A DNA stretch of 64,000 nucleotides from CBDDCX01 sp965226925 (lineage in GTDB: Bacteria > Gemmatimonadota > Gemmatimonadetes > Longimicrobiales > Gaopeijiaceae). Positions 19,905 to 30,015 of this stretch are shown piece by piece. The DNA lies in NCBI GenBank assembly GCA_965226925.1, contig CBDDEN010000009.1, forward strand, positions 474,933 to 538,932. The letters are read 5' to 3'. How positions within the stretch are numbered: position 1 is the stretch's first letter; each line of letters begins with the position of its first letter. The position numbers were made by a program, and so were the translations under genes. The notes beneath the pieces were generated by a model. The model made no database searches and was not told where the DNA came from. It saw only the letters and a program-made list of their open reading frames with translations.

Positions 19905-21461
19905 TCACAGCGCCGGGAACCCGGCCGGTGGACGTCTGTGGTGCGTTCCCTGCTCGTACGCGTAGGCCAACCGGAAGAGGAGCAACTCGGCGTATGGCCG
20001 CGCGAGAATCTGGAGTCCGGCCGGGAGTGTACCGTAGGTGTAACCCATGGGCACCGTGATCGCGGGCATACCCGTGGCGGGCGCCACCAACTGGCTGTTG
20101 TCCCCGAGGTACTCCTCTCGAGCCCGATCCAAATGTGCCGGAGGATTGCGCCAGCTGGGATAGATGATGGCGTCCACCTCGGCGCCGTCCATGGCTGCCT
20201 GGAGTTCCGATAGGTAACCCTGCCTCTGCTCGTGCTCGGCGTAGTCCGGGCAGGGGGGGTCCCAATCTCGTGGGTGCACGTCCAAGGGCATGTTCTCGTT
20301 GCGACGCAGGGACTCCTCTGTATAGTCGGCGTATTGCCCGGTCTCGAGCACCTCGAGCACGTCGTGGATCGGAGCGTCCTCGCCCAGGGCCGACAGGTAC
20401 TGGTACATGTCGTAGCGGAAGCGCCGGCAGAACATGCCCTCTCGATCCAACTCCTTCTGCAGGTCGAAGTCGAAGGGGTCCACGATGGTCGCCCCGAGCC
20501 GGGCCAGATCCGCCACGGCTTCCTCGAAGACCCGGATGACGGCCGTGTCGGCGTCTTCGGTGTTCACGAGTTGGCGCAACACCGCGATGCGTGTGCCCTG
20601 CAGCCCGTTCGGGTCCAAGGCGGTTGTGTAGTCGGGTTCCTTCCTTCCGCGCCCCGCCTCGGTATAGGGATCGGCTGGGTCGTATCCTGCGACCACGTTG
20701 AAGATCCTGGCGGCGTCCTCGACGCTCCGGGCCATGGGGCCGGCTATGTCCCGGTCGAAGGAGAGCGGGATGACCCCATCCCGGCTGGTGAGGCCGATGG
20801 TCGATCGAATCCCTACGAGCGCCAGGTGCGAGGAAGGGCCTCGGATCGAGTTGCCTGTGTCACTTCCAAGGCCCGCCACTCCGAAACTGGCCGCGACGCC
20901 CGATGCGGTCCCTCCGCTGGATCCTGCGGGCACGCGGTCGAACGCATAAGCGTTCGATGTCGTGTCGTACGACGAGCTCACCGTCTGCCGGGCGCTGAAG
21001 GCCCACTCCGCCATGTTCGTCTTGGCCACGATGACCGCCCCGGCCTCGCGGATCTTGCGCACCATGAAGGCGTCGTCGGGCGGCACGCTCCCCATGAGGG
21101 CGACGGAGCCCCCTGTCGTCGGCAGGTCATGGGTGTCGAAGTTGTCCTTCACCAGCATGGGCGCGCAGAAGAGCGGCGGTGGCTCGAGACCCGCGGCCAG
21201 CAGTCCGTCAAGAACGTCGGCCCGTGAGAGGGCGTTCGGGTTCACCACCGTGATGGCGTTCACCGTGGCCTCATCGTACGCCTCGATCCGATCGAGGTGG
21301 GCCTGGACCACGGCCCTGCACGTCGTTCGACCGCTCACGATGGCATCCCTGATCTCCGCGATCGACGCTTCCACCACGTCGAAGGACGCGGGCTGAGACT
21401 CGCAGGCCAGCGGTGAAAGGGCGAGCGCGGCGACGAGAAGGCGGACTCTGATGGACTGCAT
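19905..21461 (-). CDS. Amidase-signature hydrolase, lipoprotein
   Basis: An intact 518-residue enzyme. The N-terminus has a lipobox-like end (LALSPLAC), so it is predicted to be a periplasmic lipoprotein. The amidase-signature Ser-cisSer-Lys triad is visible: Lys in APMLVKDNFDTHDLPTTGGS, the cis-Ser in the Gly/Ser-rich PAGSSGGTASGVAASFGVAG, and the nucleophile Ser in GLGSDTGNSIRGPSSHL. The C-terminal half is complete, with YPSWRNPPAHL and LVAPATGMPAITVPMGY. Members hydrolyse amides of many types; the export signal suggests scavenging of external amides or peptides. A 117-base gap separates it from the DUF420 gene, which lies upstream on the same strand. Confidence 0.9.
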   Translation of the reverse strand: MQSIRVRLLVAALALSPLACESQPASFDVVEASIAEIRDAIVSGRTTCRAVVQAHLDRIEAYDEATVNAITVVNPNALSRADVLDGLLAAGLEPPPLFCAPMLVKDNFDTHDLPTTGGSVALMGSVPPDDAFMVRKIREAGAVIVAKTNMAEWAFSARQTVSSSYDTTSNAYAFDRVPAGSSGGTASGVAASFGVAGLGSDTGNSIRGPSSHLALVGIRSTIGLTSRDGVIPLSFDRDIAGPMARSVEDAARIFNVVAGYDPADPYTEAGRGRKEPDYTTALDPNGLQGTRIAVLRQLVNTEDADTAVIRVFEEAVADLARLGATIVDPFDFDLQKELDREGMFCRRFRYDMYQYLSALGEDAPIHDVLEVLETGQYADYTEESLRRNENMPLDVHPRDWDPPCPDYAEHEQRQGYLSELQAAMDGAEVDAIIYPSWRNPPAHLDRAREEYLGDNSQLVAPATGMPAITVPMGYTYGTLPAGLQILARPYAELLLFRLAYAYEQGTHHRRPPAGFPAL

Positions 21462-21578
21462 GGCGAGCTTCCTGCGCTGGTGGTTTCGGGGTCGGGACGA
21501 GTTACCAAGATCGGTGGTGAGGCCTGCCTTGTCGATTGGCGGGGGCTTGGTCGAAGCAGAGCCTAATGGTGGGGGACC

Positions 21579-22139
21579 TCAAACCGTGTAATAGGGAGCC
21601 ATCATCAGGTATACCAGCACGCCGGTAACGGCCACGTACATCCACATCGGCAGCGTCCATCGGGCCAGCCGCCGGTGTCTCGCGAACTCCCCGCGCACGG
21701 CTCTCGCGATCGTGAACAGGACGAACGGGACCAGGATGGGCGCGAGGGAGATGTGTGAAATGAGGATGAAGAAGTAGGTCGGGCGGAGCCAACCCTCTCC
21801 TCCGAAGTGCGACTGCGGCGCCTGCGAGTGATACGTCACGTACGAGATCAGAAAGAGGCACGAGAGGACGAAGCTGGTGCACATGAGGCCGATGTGCGTC
21901 TTGCGGCGCCCGCTCCTGATCGCCACGTAGGCGGCCGCAAGCAGCACGGCGGTGGTGCCGTTGATGATCGCGTGCATGCGCGGGAGTCCGGATACGTCCA
22001 GTCCGTCGAGCTTGAACGCTTGGGGAAACGCCGCGAGCGCGGCTACGAGCCCTCCGACCAGCAGGGTCAGCGCGAGGACTGCGAGCCACAGAGAGCGTTC
22101 GCTCGGGGGGTTCTCCTCCCGGTCCGTGGATTCGATCAT
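21579..22139 (-). CDS. DUF420 membrane protein
   Basis: A 186-residue protein with five predicted membrane helices, including LWLAVLALTLLVGGLVAALAAF, INGTTAVLLAAAYVAIRSG and a final WTLPMWMYVAVTGVLVYLMM. Conserved family features are PRMHAIINGTTA (a membrane His near the first loop) and YFFILISHISLAPILVPFVL. DUF420/YozB proteins are linked to assembly or function of heme-copper cytochrome oxidases. No cytochrome oxidase of that type is in this window, so its partners are elsewhere. Confidence 0.85.
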   Translation of the reverse strand: MIESTDREENPPSERSLWLAVLALTLLVGGLVAALAAFPQAFKLDGLDVSGLPRMHAIINGTTAVLLAAAYVAIRSGRRKTHIGLMCTSFVLSCLFLISYVTYHSQAPQSHFGGEGWLRPTYFFILISHISLAPILVPFVLFTIARAVRGEFARHRRLARWTLPMWMYVAVTGVLVYLMMAPYYTV

Positions 22140-22196
22140 GCCCGATCCGAGGTCATGGGGCGAGGTCTGAGGGGCGGGTCCCGGAGCCGGAAGCGT

Positions 22197-24692
22197 CTAG
22201 TCGGGTCGCCCCATCAGCGAACTGATGGTCCGACCCTCGCTGCGGGGGTTCCGGAGGTGCACGTCGAGCCACGCCGCCCATCGACCCCACAGGTCCAAGA
22301 GTGTCTCTTTGGTGGCCGGTCCGTGATCCTCGAACGGATACAGGTACATGGCGGCCTCCTTACCCAGTCCGTTCAGAGCGTGGAACAGCCTGGGTGAGTG
22401 ATCCGGATCGGTGCCCACGTTCTGGTCCTGAAGCCCGTGGTACATGAGCAGGGCACCCGTAAGGTTGTTGGCATACAGGAACGGCGACATGCCGAGGTAG
22501 ACGTCCTTGGCGTCCCACAGGAACCGGCGCTCCGACTGGAAGCTGAGCGGGGTGAACGTGCGGTTGTAATTGCCGTCCCCCGCGATACCGGCCTTGAAGA
22601 AGGGCGTGTGCACCATCGCGTTGACGGTCGAGAAGGCGCCGTACGAGTGCCCCCCGAGCCCGAGTCGCTGACGGTCGATGATCGCTCGACGGTCGAGTTC
22701 GTCGATCACGGCCGCAAGGTTGTTTCGCAGGTCGTGCTCATAGTTGTTGTTCATGCGGCCGGGAGCGCCGACGATCGGAGCGTCGGGCTCGACGACGGCG
22801 TATCCGAGCCGAATCAGGTACTCGATCGAGCGCACGCCGAAGTCCACGGTGAAGCGCTCTCGGGGAGCGGCCGTGAGGTCGGGCGTGTAGTCGATGTTCT
22901 GTGTGATCTGAACGCGGCTGGGGCCCTGCACGAGGTATGACTGAGGCGTCTCGCGGGGAGACTCCCGCGACACGATGAAGCGCCCGGAGTTGATGTCGAG
23001 GACGGACGTCAGGCGCTCGAAAGCGTTTTCGTTGTCCCCTTCGAAGATGCGCTCCGTCTCGCCGGTGCGAATGGTCACGCGGTCCAAGAAGGTCCTGGGC
23101 GCCACCTCGAGCGGATCCTCGTTGTAGCGCGTCCCGTAGAAGAAGACGTGCTCCCCGTCAGCAGACAGCTGGACGGACACGTTCCGGGTGTCGAACACGG
23201 CCTGCGTCTGTCGGCGCTCGTCCTCGGGCAGGACGCCCCCCACCATGACCAGCGCGCCGGGTGTCGAGTAGAAATCCTCCGCTTCGTACTCGACCAGTGT
23301 GTGAGCCTCTGCGTCCGGATCGTCCAGGAAGACTTCGTACTCGCGCACCCGATCGCGCTTGCGCTCCGCCAGGAAGCGGATCGACATATCCGCTGAGAAG
23401 CGGTAGGTCGAGATGCGGTTGTCACTCTCGTAGACCACGCTCAGTCCCGTGTCGTCGAAGGGAGGAAGCCACTGCATGACTCGGTCCTTACGGCTATCGA
23501 GCTGCTCTCCCTCGGGATCCTTCGGCTCGCCCTCCTGCCTCGCTTCCTGCTCGAGGTAGGTCAAGCCCCGTCCGCCGACACGCCACTTTACGTCTCGGCG
23601 ACCCTTCGGTTCGTCCTGGTCCGGCGGCCCGGCCCCCGGAGGCGGCCTCGGTCGATCTGAGTCCGGGATTCCGGTGTTCATCGGCGTCCGTTTGAGCTCC
23701 GCGAGGACATTCCCCTGGGCATCCCAGATTTCCTCCACGCTGCCGAAGTTGCGCACCGGCACGATGTAGCTGAACGGGTGCTCCATGCGAGCCACGCGCG
23801 CGTAGCGCGCATCGGACGAGAAGTCGAAGCCCTTCACCATGGTCGGCTCTCCCACGAACTCGACATCCCTACTCTCGACGTCGACCAGGGTGAGTTGACC
23901 CGTGGCGTGCCAGGCCAAGAGGGCCTCGTCGTGAGGGGTCTCCATCAGGCTCGCGTACGTACGCAGATGGTTCTCGCCCTTCTCGGTGATCTTCACCTGC
24001 GGGCCGGTCGGAACGGCCGGCGGCACCGGCATCGATGGACGGTCTTCCGGAATCAGAACCGTCGCGATCTTGCTTCCGCCGGCAGTCCATTCATACGTGG
24101 TGACGATGGTAGCCAACACGGCTCGGCGAGTGACGCGCCTCGAGCGGCCGGTGGCGGCGTCGGCAACGTAGATATGTGTGCCGTCGACGAAGTGGGCGAA
24201 GAACGCCAACCTGGATCCGTCGGGCGACCAGGAGGCGTTCGAGACCCGCGCTCCCTGAGGAATCTCGACCGGCACCTTCGATCCGTCCGCCGCGGAGACG
24301 ACCTCGATCCCGGTGTTGTTCCTCGTCGTCAGCCGGCGGCTTCGATGCGCTGCGAAGTCGATGAACTCACCGCCCAACTCGTGAAACGGCTGCGAGAAGA
24401 CGTCCATGGTCACGGGGCCGTCTTCGACTTCGTTCAGAAACCACATCTTGTCGGGGCTCACGTCGGAGAGCGCCACGTTGAGATAACGTGGAGCCAGCGC
24501 GGCTTCGGCGATGGCCTCCGGCGGCGAGACGAACTGCTTCTGCGCGAGAATCTGACGGGCGTCCCAGGCTCCATTCTGGTCCTGGCCCGCGACCGCCTGC
24601 GGGATCAGCAGGGCAATCGAATAGCCCCACAACAGGAGAAGGGCGGGAGGTAGTCGACGGGGCGCAGGGATGGGGCGCGTGTGTTCAGTCAT
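22197..24692 (-). pseudogene. S9 family peptidase (prolyl oligopeptidase-like), in-frame internal deletion
   Basis: The ATG at 24692 starts a signal peptide (LLLLWGYSIALLIPQAVAG) and an 831-residue secreted peptidase. An N-terminal propeller region (NASWSPDGSRLAFFAHFVDGTHIYV and similar) is followed by an alpha/beta-hydrolase with the nucleophile in GLGGHSYGAFSTVNA. The Asp region is MYHGLQDQNVG and the His is in YPFEDHGPATKE. Between RERFTV and DFGVRSIEYL, near 22844, relatives carry about 60 residues: the first strands of the hydrolase domain, including a YPREF-like motif. Here the two sides join in frame. The remaining protein keeps the triad but lacks part of the core sheet, so folding is doubtful. 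This loss is inferred from family knowledge, not from a frameshift. Confidence 0.8.
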
Positions 24693-25028
24693 TTCCGTAT
24701 CCAGGAGTCGAATTCCCCCCACGCGCGTCCGGCGCCGGCGCCTCGCACACGGGGCCAAGGACAACAAATGGGGCTGGAACGCGAGATCCACAAGGGGATG
24801 TGCCACGGAGCCTCTCAGGGTCTTTCATAGCCGGGGTCGCGTGGACTGGTGCGCCACCGCCCCACGGTAAGTGTACCGCAGATTGGGCGTATTTTTACCG
24901 AACGCGAGATGCCGGTCGGACCTTCCTGGAGGATACGTCTGGCAAAGCTCGCCCTCTTGGATCATTTTTTGGGGGGTCTTGAGAGGCAGTACGCAACTGC
25001 CTATTGGCAGCTGAAAGGAACGAACGGC
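24693..25028. other. Intergenic region between divergent genes
   Basis: This gap lies between the S9 peptidase on the reverse strand and the membrane protein starting at 25029. I see no convincing coding sequence. Just before the downstream ribosome site an imperfect eight-base hairpin (24994-25001 with 25006-25013, TATT loop) is followed by AAGGAA at 25015. A run of T then G lies at 24965-24976. Both promoters must be in this gap, but no clear -35/-10 pair stands out. Confidence 0.4.
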
Positions 25029-25571
25029 ATGAAGTTGGTGGCCGCCCTACGCGTCTGTCTGACGACGGCGTTGCTCCTTCCCCTGGCCGCTGAGGCGGTC
25101 GTGGGCCAGGAGGGCTATCCCATAGAGATCGGAGACCGGGTCCGCGTCTTGGTTCCGATGCAGATCGACGGTGATCTCGTGGGATTCTCCGACGGCGGAC
25201 TCATTATCCACATACCCAACCACATCGACCTGACGAGCGTGCCCCTCGAGGCTCTGCAGGGACTTCAGGTCGAGCGTGTGAAGACCAAGGCGCTCCTCTT
25301 CGGTGTGATTGGAGGAGTGGTCGCGGGAGCCGGTGCGTGGATCTTGGTCGAGAAGTCGGACGCGGTGACGGTCGAGTCCCTTTCGCCCGAGGAGACGGAT
25401 CGTAGAGTGTATACGTCGGCTTTCGCAGCCGTTGGAGGTGCCTTTGCCGGGGCGTTGATCGGCAAGCGCTACAAGACGTTCAGTTGGGAAGTGATTCCAT
25501 TGGCCACTCTTCGGAGCCGAATGGTGGAGCCTGACGGGCTCGGTTTCAGGGCCACCTGGACGCTTCCGTGA
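25029..25571 (+). CDS. Secreted/membrane protein of unknown function
   Basis: A 180-residue product from the ATG at 25029 with AAGGAA at the right distance. A signal peptide (CLTTALLLPLAAEAVVGQ) precedes a small beta-rich segment, IEIGDRVRVLVPMQIDGDLVGFSDGGLIIHI. Two glycine-rich hydrophobic helices follow (LLFGVIGGVVAGAGAWILVE and SAFAAVGGAFAGALIGKRY), a pattern like glycine-zipper membrane proteins. Similar proteins are common in Gemmatimonadota, but I know no function. It is followed by a lipoprotein gene on the same strand after about 70 bases. Confidence 0.65.
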   Translation: MKLVAALRVCLTTALLLPLAAEAVVGQEGYPIEIGDRVRVLVPMQIDGDLVGFSDGGLIIHIPNHIDLTSVPLEALQGLQVERVKTKALLFGVIGGVVAGAGAWILVEKSDAVTVESLSPEETDRRVYTSAFAAVGGAFAGALIGKRYKTFSWEVIPLATLRSRMVEPDGLGFRATWTLP

Positions 25572-25639
25572 TACGCCATGTGACAGACTCGAGCAGGAAG
25601 ACATATAGATTCGATTCACTCGGCTATGGAGGACCCCGC

Positions 25640-26026
25640 ATGCGCTACTCTGGCCTCTTCCTCGGCCTCGTGCTGTGCATCCAAGGCTGTGCCTCTTCGG
25701 CGCCAGGCGCCCGCGGCACGTCCCGGGACATCATCACGCGCGAACAGATCGCCGAGACTCAGGCGATCACAGGGTACGATGCGATCCGCACGTTGCATCC
25801 CCAGTGGCTGCGGGCTCGTGGTCAGACGGCGTCGGTCTCCGATCCGGGGCCGCTGACGCCGACGGTGTTTCTGGACAGTACCCGTATGGGAGGGCTGGCT
25901 GTGCTCGCCGTGTTCCAGGTCCGAGACATCTACGAGATACGCTATCTCGATCCCGGCCAGGCGGGGATTCGTTACGGGATGGGCTTTCCGCGAGGCGTCA
26001 TCGAGATCGTCTCCCTGAGACGGTGA
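25640..26026 (+). CDS. Lipoprotein with TonB-plug-like domain
   Basis: The start ATG at 25640 has GGAGG eight bases upstream. The 128-residue product has a lipobox (LCIQGC) and then SRDIITREQIAETQAITGYDAIRTLHPQWLRAR, resembling the first helix and strand of a TonB-receptor plug domain. The end, RDIYEIRYLDPGQAGIRYGMGFPRGVIEIVSLR, resembles the final plug strands. No barrel follows, so it is a stand-alone plug-like lipoprotein of a type seen in Gemmatimonadota. The function is unknown. Confidence 0.65.
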   Translation: MRYSGLFLGLVLCIQGCASSAPGARGTSRDIITREQIAETQAITGYDAIRTLHPQWLRARGQTASVSDPGPLTPTVFLDSTRMGGLAVLAVFQVRDIYEIRYLDPGQAGIRYGMGFPRGVIEIVSLRR

Positions 26027-26196
26027 GCCTCGAGAGGCACCTGACCCGTTCTCGTCAGGTGCCGGACGCCGCCGACCTGGGCTCCCGTTCCGGAGCCCCT
26101 CCTTGCGTGTACGCCCGCCCGGCCTTTCGTGGGAACCAGTCTCCGACTCGCTGAGTTACCCATAGTATTCCAGACCCTGATCTAAGGTGGAGACTA

Positions 26197-27339
26197 GTGG
26201 TTACTTCCGAGTCAATGCTCGATACCCGCCCGCGACCGCTTACGTCGCTTGCAATGCTCTCCTTCGCGCTGGTCCTTGCGACCTGTGGCGGTGGCGACGG
26301 TACCTCTCCACCTCAGCAGAACGACGACGTTCCTCCAGAAGATGCGTTCTGCAGCATCCCCGAGGCCGAGATCGTGTCGGGCGGAGTGGGAAGGGATGGC
26401 ATTCCCGCCCTACGGAATCCGTTGTTTGTCCCCGTCGATCATGCCGAGGCCGGCTACCTGCGGGATTACGACCGGGTAATCGGCATCGAGATCGATGGTG
26501 AGCTGCTCGCCATTCCGCACAATATCTTGTGGTGGCACGAGATCGTGAACCTCGACGACTACGGGATCGCGCTCGCCGTCTCCTACTGCCCGTTGACCGG
26601 ATCGAGCATGGTTTTCGATCGAACGGTAGTTAACGGGAACGACTTCGGGGTGTCCGGTCTGCTCTACAACAACAACCTCATCATGTTCAACCGCAGGGGA
26701 GACGGCGGCCAGGAGTCGTTCTTTCCGCAGATGATGCGCGGAGCTCGCTGCGGTCCGCTCGACGGCTCACCGTTGCCCATGTATCCGTCGGTCGAGATGC
26801 GGTGGGATGCGTGGAGGGAGCTACATCCCGAGTCCGGCGTGGTGTCGGGTGTACAGAACTACGGCAGGGACTACCGATCCTACCCGTACGGCAACTATGA
26901 GGCCATCAACAACACCGAGACGCTCTTTCCGCACGATGAACTCGATCGCCGCCGTCCGCCGAAAGAGCGCGTCTTGGGCATCCCCAGGGAACACGGCTTC
27001 GGGATGGCGTTCCCCTTCAGCCTGCTCGAGGAGCTGGGCGACAAGGGTGTCGTTCACGACGACGTGCAGGGGGCCCGAGAGGTCGTGGTGTTCTGGTCCA
27101 CCGACGCGGAGACCGCGATCGCGTTCGTCCCCTGCGTGAACGGTGCGGCGCTCACATTCGAGGCCCGTGACGGCGGCTTCTTCGACGTGGAGAACGGGAG
27201 TGAGTGGACCCTGCAGGGGAGGGCGATCTCCGGTCCGCTCGAGGGATCGCAGCTCGAGTTGATCGACGATGCCTACATATCGTTCTGGTTCGCATGGGCG
27301 ACGTTCCACCCCAGTACAGCACTCTACTACTCGCGGTAG
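26197..27339 (+). CDS. DUF3179 family lipoprotein
   Basis: The GTG at 26197, with AGGTGGAG upstream, gives a 380-residue protein with a lipobox in LVLATCGGG. The remainder matches DUF3179 proteins: VIGIEIDGELLAIPHNILWWHEIVN, AVSYCPLTGSSMVFDR, GVSGLLYNNNLIMFNRRGD and the CGPLDG segment. The C-terminal part has TTFE-like and FWFAWATFHP motifs. The conserved Cys in SYCPLTG and the His residues may bind a metal or heme, but the family has no established activity. The gene ends just before a strong bidirectional terminator. Confidence 0.85.
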   Translation: MVTSESMLDTRPRPLTSLAMLSFALVLATCGGGDGTSPPQQNDDVPPEDAFCSIPEAEIVSGGVGRDGIPALRNPLFVPVDHAEAGYLRDYDRVIGIEIDGELLAIPHNILWWHEIVNLDDYGIALAVSYCPLTGSSMVFDRTVVNGNDFGVSGLLYNNNLIMFNRRGDGGQESFFPQMMRGARCGPLDGSPLPMYPSVEMRWDAWRELHPESGVVSGVQNYGRDYRSYPYGNYEAINNTETLFPHDELDRRRPPKERVLGIPREHGFGMAFPFSLLEELGDKGVVHDDVQGAREVVVFWSTDAETAIAFVPCVNGAALTFEARDGGFFDVENGSEWTLQGRAISGPLEGSQLELIDDAYISFWFAWATFHPSTALYYSR

Positions 27340-27356
27340 GGCGCCGCTGCAGCGCG

Positions 27357-27397
27357 AAAAAAAGACCGACCAGCCCGTGAGGGCTGGCCGGCTTTTC
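27357..27397. terminator. Bidirectional rho-independent terminator
   Basis: A GC-rich hairpin (CAGCCC-GTGA-GGGCTG core, extended by near-complementary GACCGAC/GGCCGGC) is flanked by a run of A on the left and TTTT on the right. It sits between the ends of the convergent DUF3179 and SusD genes and can terminate both. Confidence 0.85.
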
Positions 27398-27431
27398 TAC
27401 GTCAGGGGTCGAGCCCCCGAGGGGTTCAAGG

Positions 27432-28887
27432 TCAGTTGGCGTCCCAGAAGAGCCGCACGTTCCACGGCTCGCTGCTCAAGCCTTGGGCTGAATTGGCGGC
27501 CTGTAGGTTGGTGTTGTTCACGGAATGCTCGCTCAACGGATAGGGCAGTCTCACCGGGACCCGGTCGTTGTTCACGTTGTCCGGCCCCGCGATCAGGACT
27601 GGGACACCCGTCCGCCGCTGGTAGGCCCACGCCTCGGGACCCTGGTCGTACAGGAGGAACCACATCTGCATCGCGATCTGATCCAGCCGGGTGTTCGTGT
27701 CGGCGGCGAAGGCCACCATCGGCGATGCGATGTATGCATCGATGTCCGCGGACGAAATGCCGTACGTCTGCATGGACGCCCGGATACCGGCCTCATACAG
27801 GGACTGTGCGTCCCCACCCGCAAAGCCTCTCGCGGCGGCCTCGGCCTGCAGCAGCGCTACCTCGGCATACGAGATGATCCAAGTGGGCGTGCCGCGCTGC
27901 AGGAACCAAGTCCCTATCCGCGACACCTCTTCGAACTCGATGCCGTGACTGTCGTTCACCCCGTTGGGCATCCCGACGTAGTCCCCGTTGGCCAACGACG
28001 CGTCAGCGTAGCCCGACAGCCTTGGGTCGTTGTAGGCGACCAGGTTGTCGATCATCGTCTTGCTGATCCGGTAGTCACCCGGACGCTCGATGAACGCCTG
28101 AGCCATTGGATTCTCGTTCGGCGCCACGCCCAACCAGTTGAGCTTGGTCTCTTCCGCGGCGCTCTGGATGACCCCGGCCGCTATGGCGCTCGACGCGTCG
28201 GACGCGCTCCCGATCCGCATGGCCATGCGGAGGCGAAGTGAGTTGGCGAAGAGCCTCCACTTCTCCATGTCGCCACCGTGGATAAGGTCCGGATTGCCCA
28301 CGGTTCCGCGGAAGGCGTCGCCGAACAACGATCCGGTGGGCGCGATCATCGTGCTGGCTCCCGTCAGCTCGCTCAACAAGCCACGGTAGATCGAGCTCGC
28401 GTCATCGTACGCCGGTGTGATGTTACCCGACGCCAATCCTCCCAGAGCCTGGGAGTAGGGAATGTCTCCCCACATGTCCACCATGTTGTGGAACATCCAC
28501 GACCGCATGATGATGCCCACGGCCTGCTGGTTGACGTTGCCCGTTGCGCTCGCCTTCTGGACCATTCCGTCGAAGTCCACGAGGGCCCCGGTATAGAGAC
28601 CGCTCCACCAACTATCGGAGAAGCTCCCACTGATCTCGTACCTATCCACGTCTCCGTACTGGAGCCGGGCGTAGTGCTGCAGTGCCCCGGTCCCAGCCCG
28701 TTCCCAGCAGGTCGCTCACGGCGTCGACGATCCCGGCCGGCAAGAGGTACTGAACGCCCACGTCGGTGGGTGCGTTCGGGTTGGTGTTGATGTCGGTGAA
28801 GTCGTCCGTGCAGCCGGCGACTCCCAGGCCGATCGCCAAGAGCAATCCGGCCCCGAGACTCCTGAATGTCGTTCTCTTCGTCTTCAT
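27432..28887 (-). CDS. SusD/RagB-family outer-membrane lipoprotein, frameshifted
   Basis: The ATG at 28887 has GGGAG six bases upstream and encodes a lipoprotein signal (LAIGLGVAGC). The family opening TDDFTDINTNPNAPTDV follows. Near 28683 one base seems to be missing; the other frame continues QHYARLQYGDVDRYEISGSF and runs intact to 27432. SusD landmarks include AVGIIMRSWMFHNMVDMWGDIPYSQAL, ANSLRLRMAMRIG and PTWIISYAEVALLQAEAAARG. Together the parts give about 485 residues, the usual length. SusD proteins are surface ligand-binding lids of SusC transporters; the subgroup (SusD-like 2) often handles peptides or glycans. The SusC gene lies immediately upstream, as expected. Confidence 0.85.
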
Positions 28888-28957
28888 TTTCGCTCCCCCA
28901 CGGGTTTCATGTGTTTTGGCCGTCGTCCGTTCGTCGTATTGAGACATGGTCATCACC

Positions 28958-29905
28958 TCAATGCGTGACGGAGACGTTGAACCCGAAGGTCCGGGCCGTG
29001 GGGAACTGCTCGTATTCGACTCCCGCCAGGTTCGACTCACTCGCGCCGCCCTCGATGAAGGCGGTCTCCGGGTCGATATGTGGGATCTTGGTCCACAGCC
29101 ACAGATTCCGGCCCACGATCGTGAAGCGCGCGCTCGAGACAGGCAGCTTGTCGAGGTAGTACTCCGGCAGATCGAAGCCGATCGCCACCTCACGGAGCTT
29201 CGTGAAGTTGTTCTCGAAGAGCCAATCCGTATCCACGTCGTCGAGGCGAGTGGCGAGCGTGCGGGGTGCGACAGCGACTGTGTTCGCGGCCCCACTCGAC
29301 GTCACACCAGGGAAGACGATGGGGTCCCGGCCCAAAGCCTGGTCCGGATCCCAGGCCAACGCCTTCGTGTTCGCGGACTCCTCCAGCACCCCCGTACGAT
29401 ACCCGAGACGGCACGTGCCACAGAAGATGAAGCCACCCTGGTGCGTGTCGATCTGGGCGCTCACGGTGAACGCGCCATACGTCACGCTGGTCCGGAATCC
29501 CCCGATCCAGTCGGGCTGGTACGTGCCCAGAATCTCCGAGTCCGCAGCGCGGTTGGGGAGGCCGTTGCTGCCCACGATCGAGCCCAGGCGCGAGAGAGAG
29601 CACCTTCGAGTCGTTCGCGCTGAAGTTGAACGTGGCGTCCCACGAGACGCCGCCCGGCTTCTCGAGCAGGTTGATGTTCAACAGCGCCTCGATGCCCTTG
29701 TTCTGGACTTCGCCGGCGTTGAGCACTTGAGTCGTGTATCCGCTCGTCTCGGACACGTCAACCGCGAGGATCTGGTCCTTCGTGGTCGAGTTGTAGTACG
29801 TCAGGGCCAGCGACGCTCGATCGTACCAGAAGCGCAGGTCGGTGCCGATCTCCCACGACTTCGTCTCCTCGGGCCGGATGCGACCTCTGAGCGACGGGCG
29901 GTGTA
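28958..29905 (-). pseudogene. SusC/RagA TonB-dependent receptor, C-terminal fragment with internal deletion
   Basis: Only about 310 residues of a receptor that is normally near 1000 remain. One frame reads RPEETKSWEIGTDLRFWYDRASLALTYYN and GYTTQVLNAGEVQNKGIEALLNIN up to KVLSLAPGL near 29585. The next frame resumes at IVGSNGLPNRAADSEILGTYQPDWIGGF and ends with the C-terminal barrel strands at 28958. Family members carry several dozen residues between these points. The signal peptide, carboxypeptidase-like domain, plug and most of the barrel are absent upstream of 29905. The fragment cannot form a transporter, although its SusD partner is nearly complete. Confidence 0.8.
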
Positions 29906-30015
29906 GCTAGCGGTGTGACCGTTGGACGACGTCGTGTTCTTTTGAGCCAACGCTATCTCGTAGAAGCGTGTCAGAGAAACGACCAGAAGATGCATCAGGA
30001 GACCCACCAACTCCC

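Noticed and set aside
23778..24653. Forward frame opposite the S9 peptidase
   Set aside because: Antisense to a well-supported peptidase; no start signal or domain.
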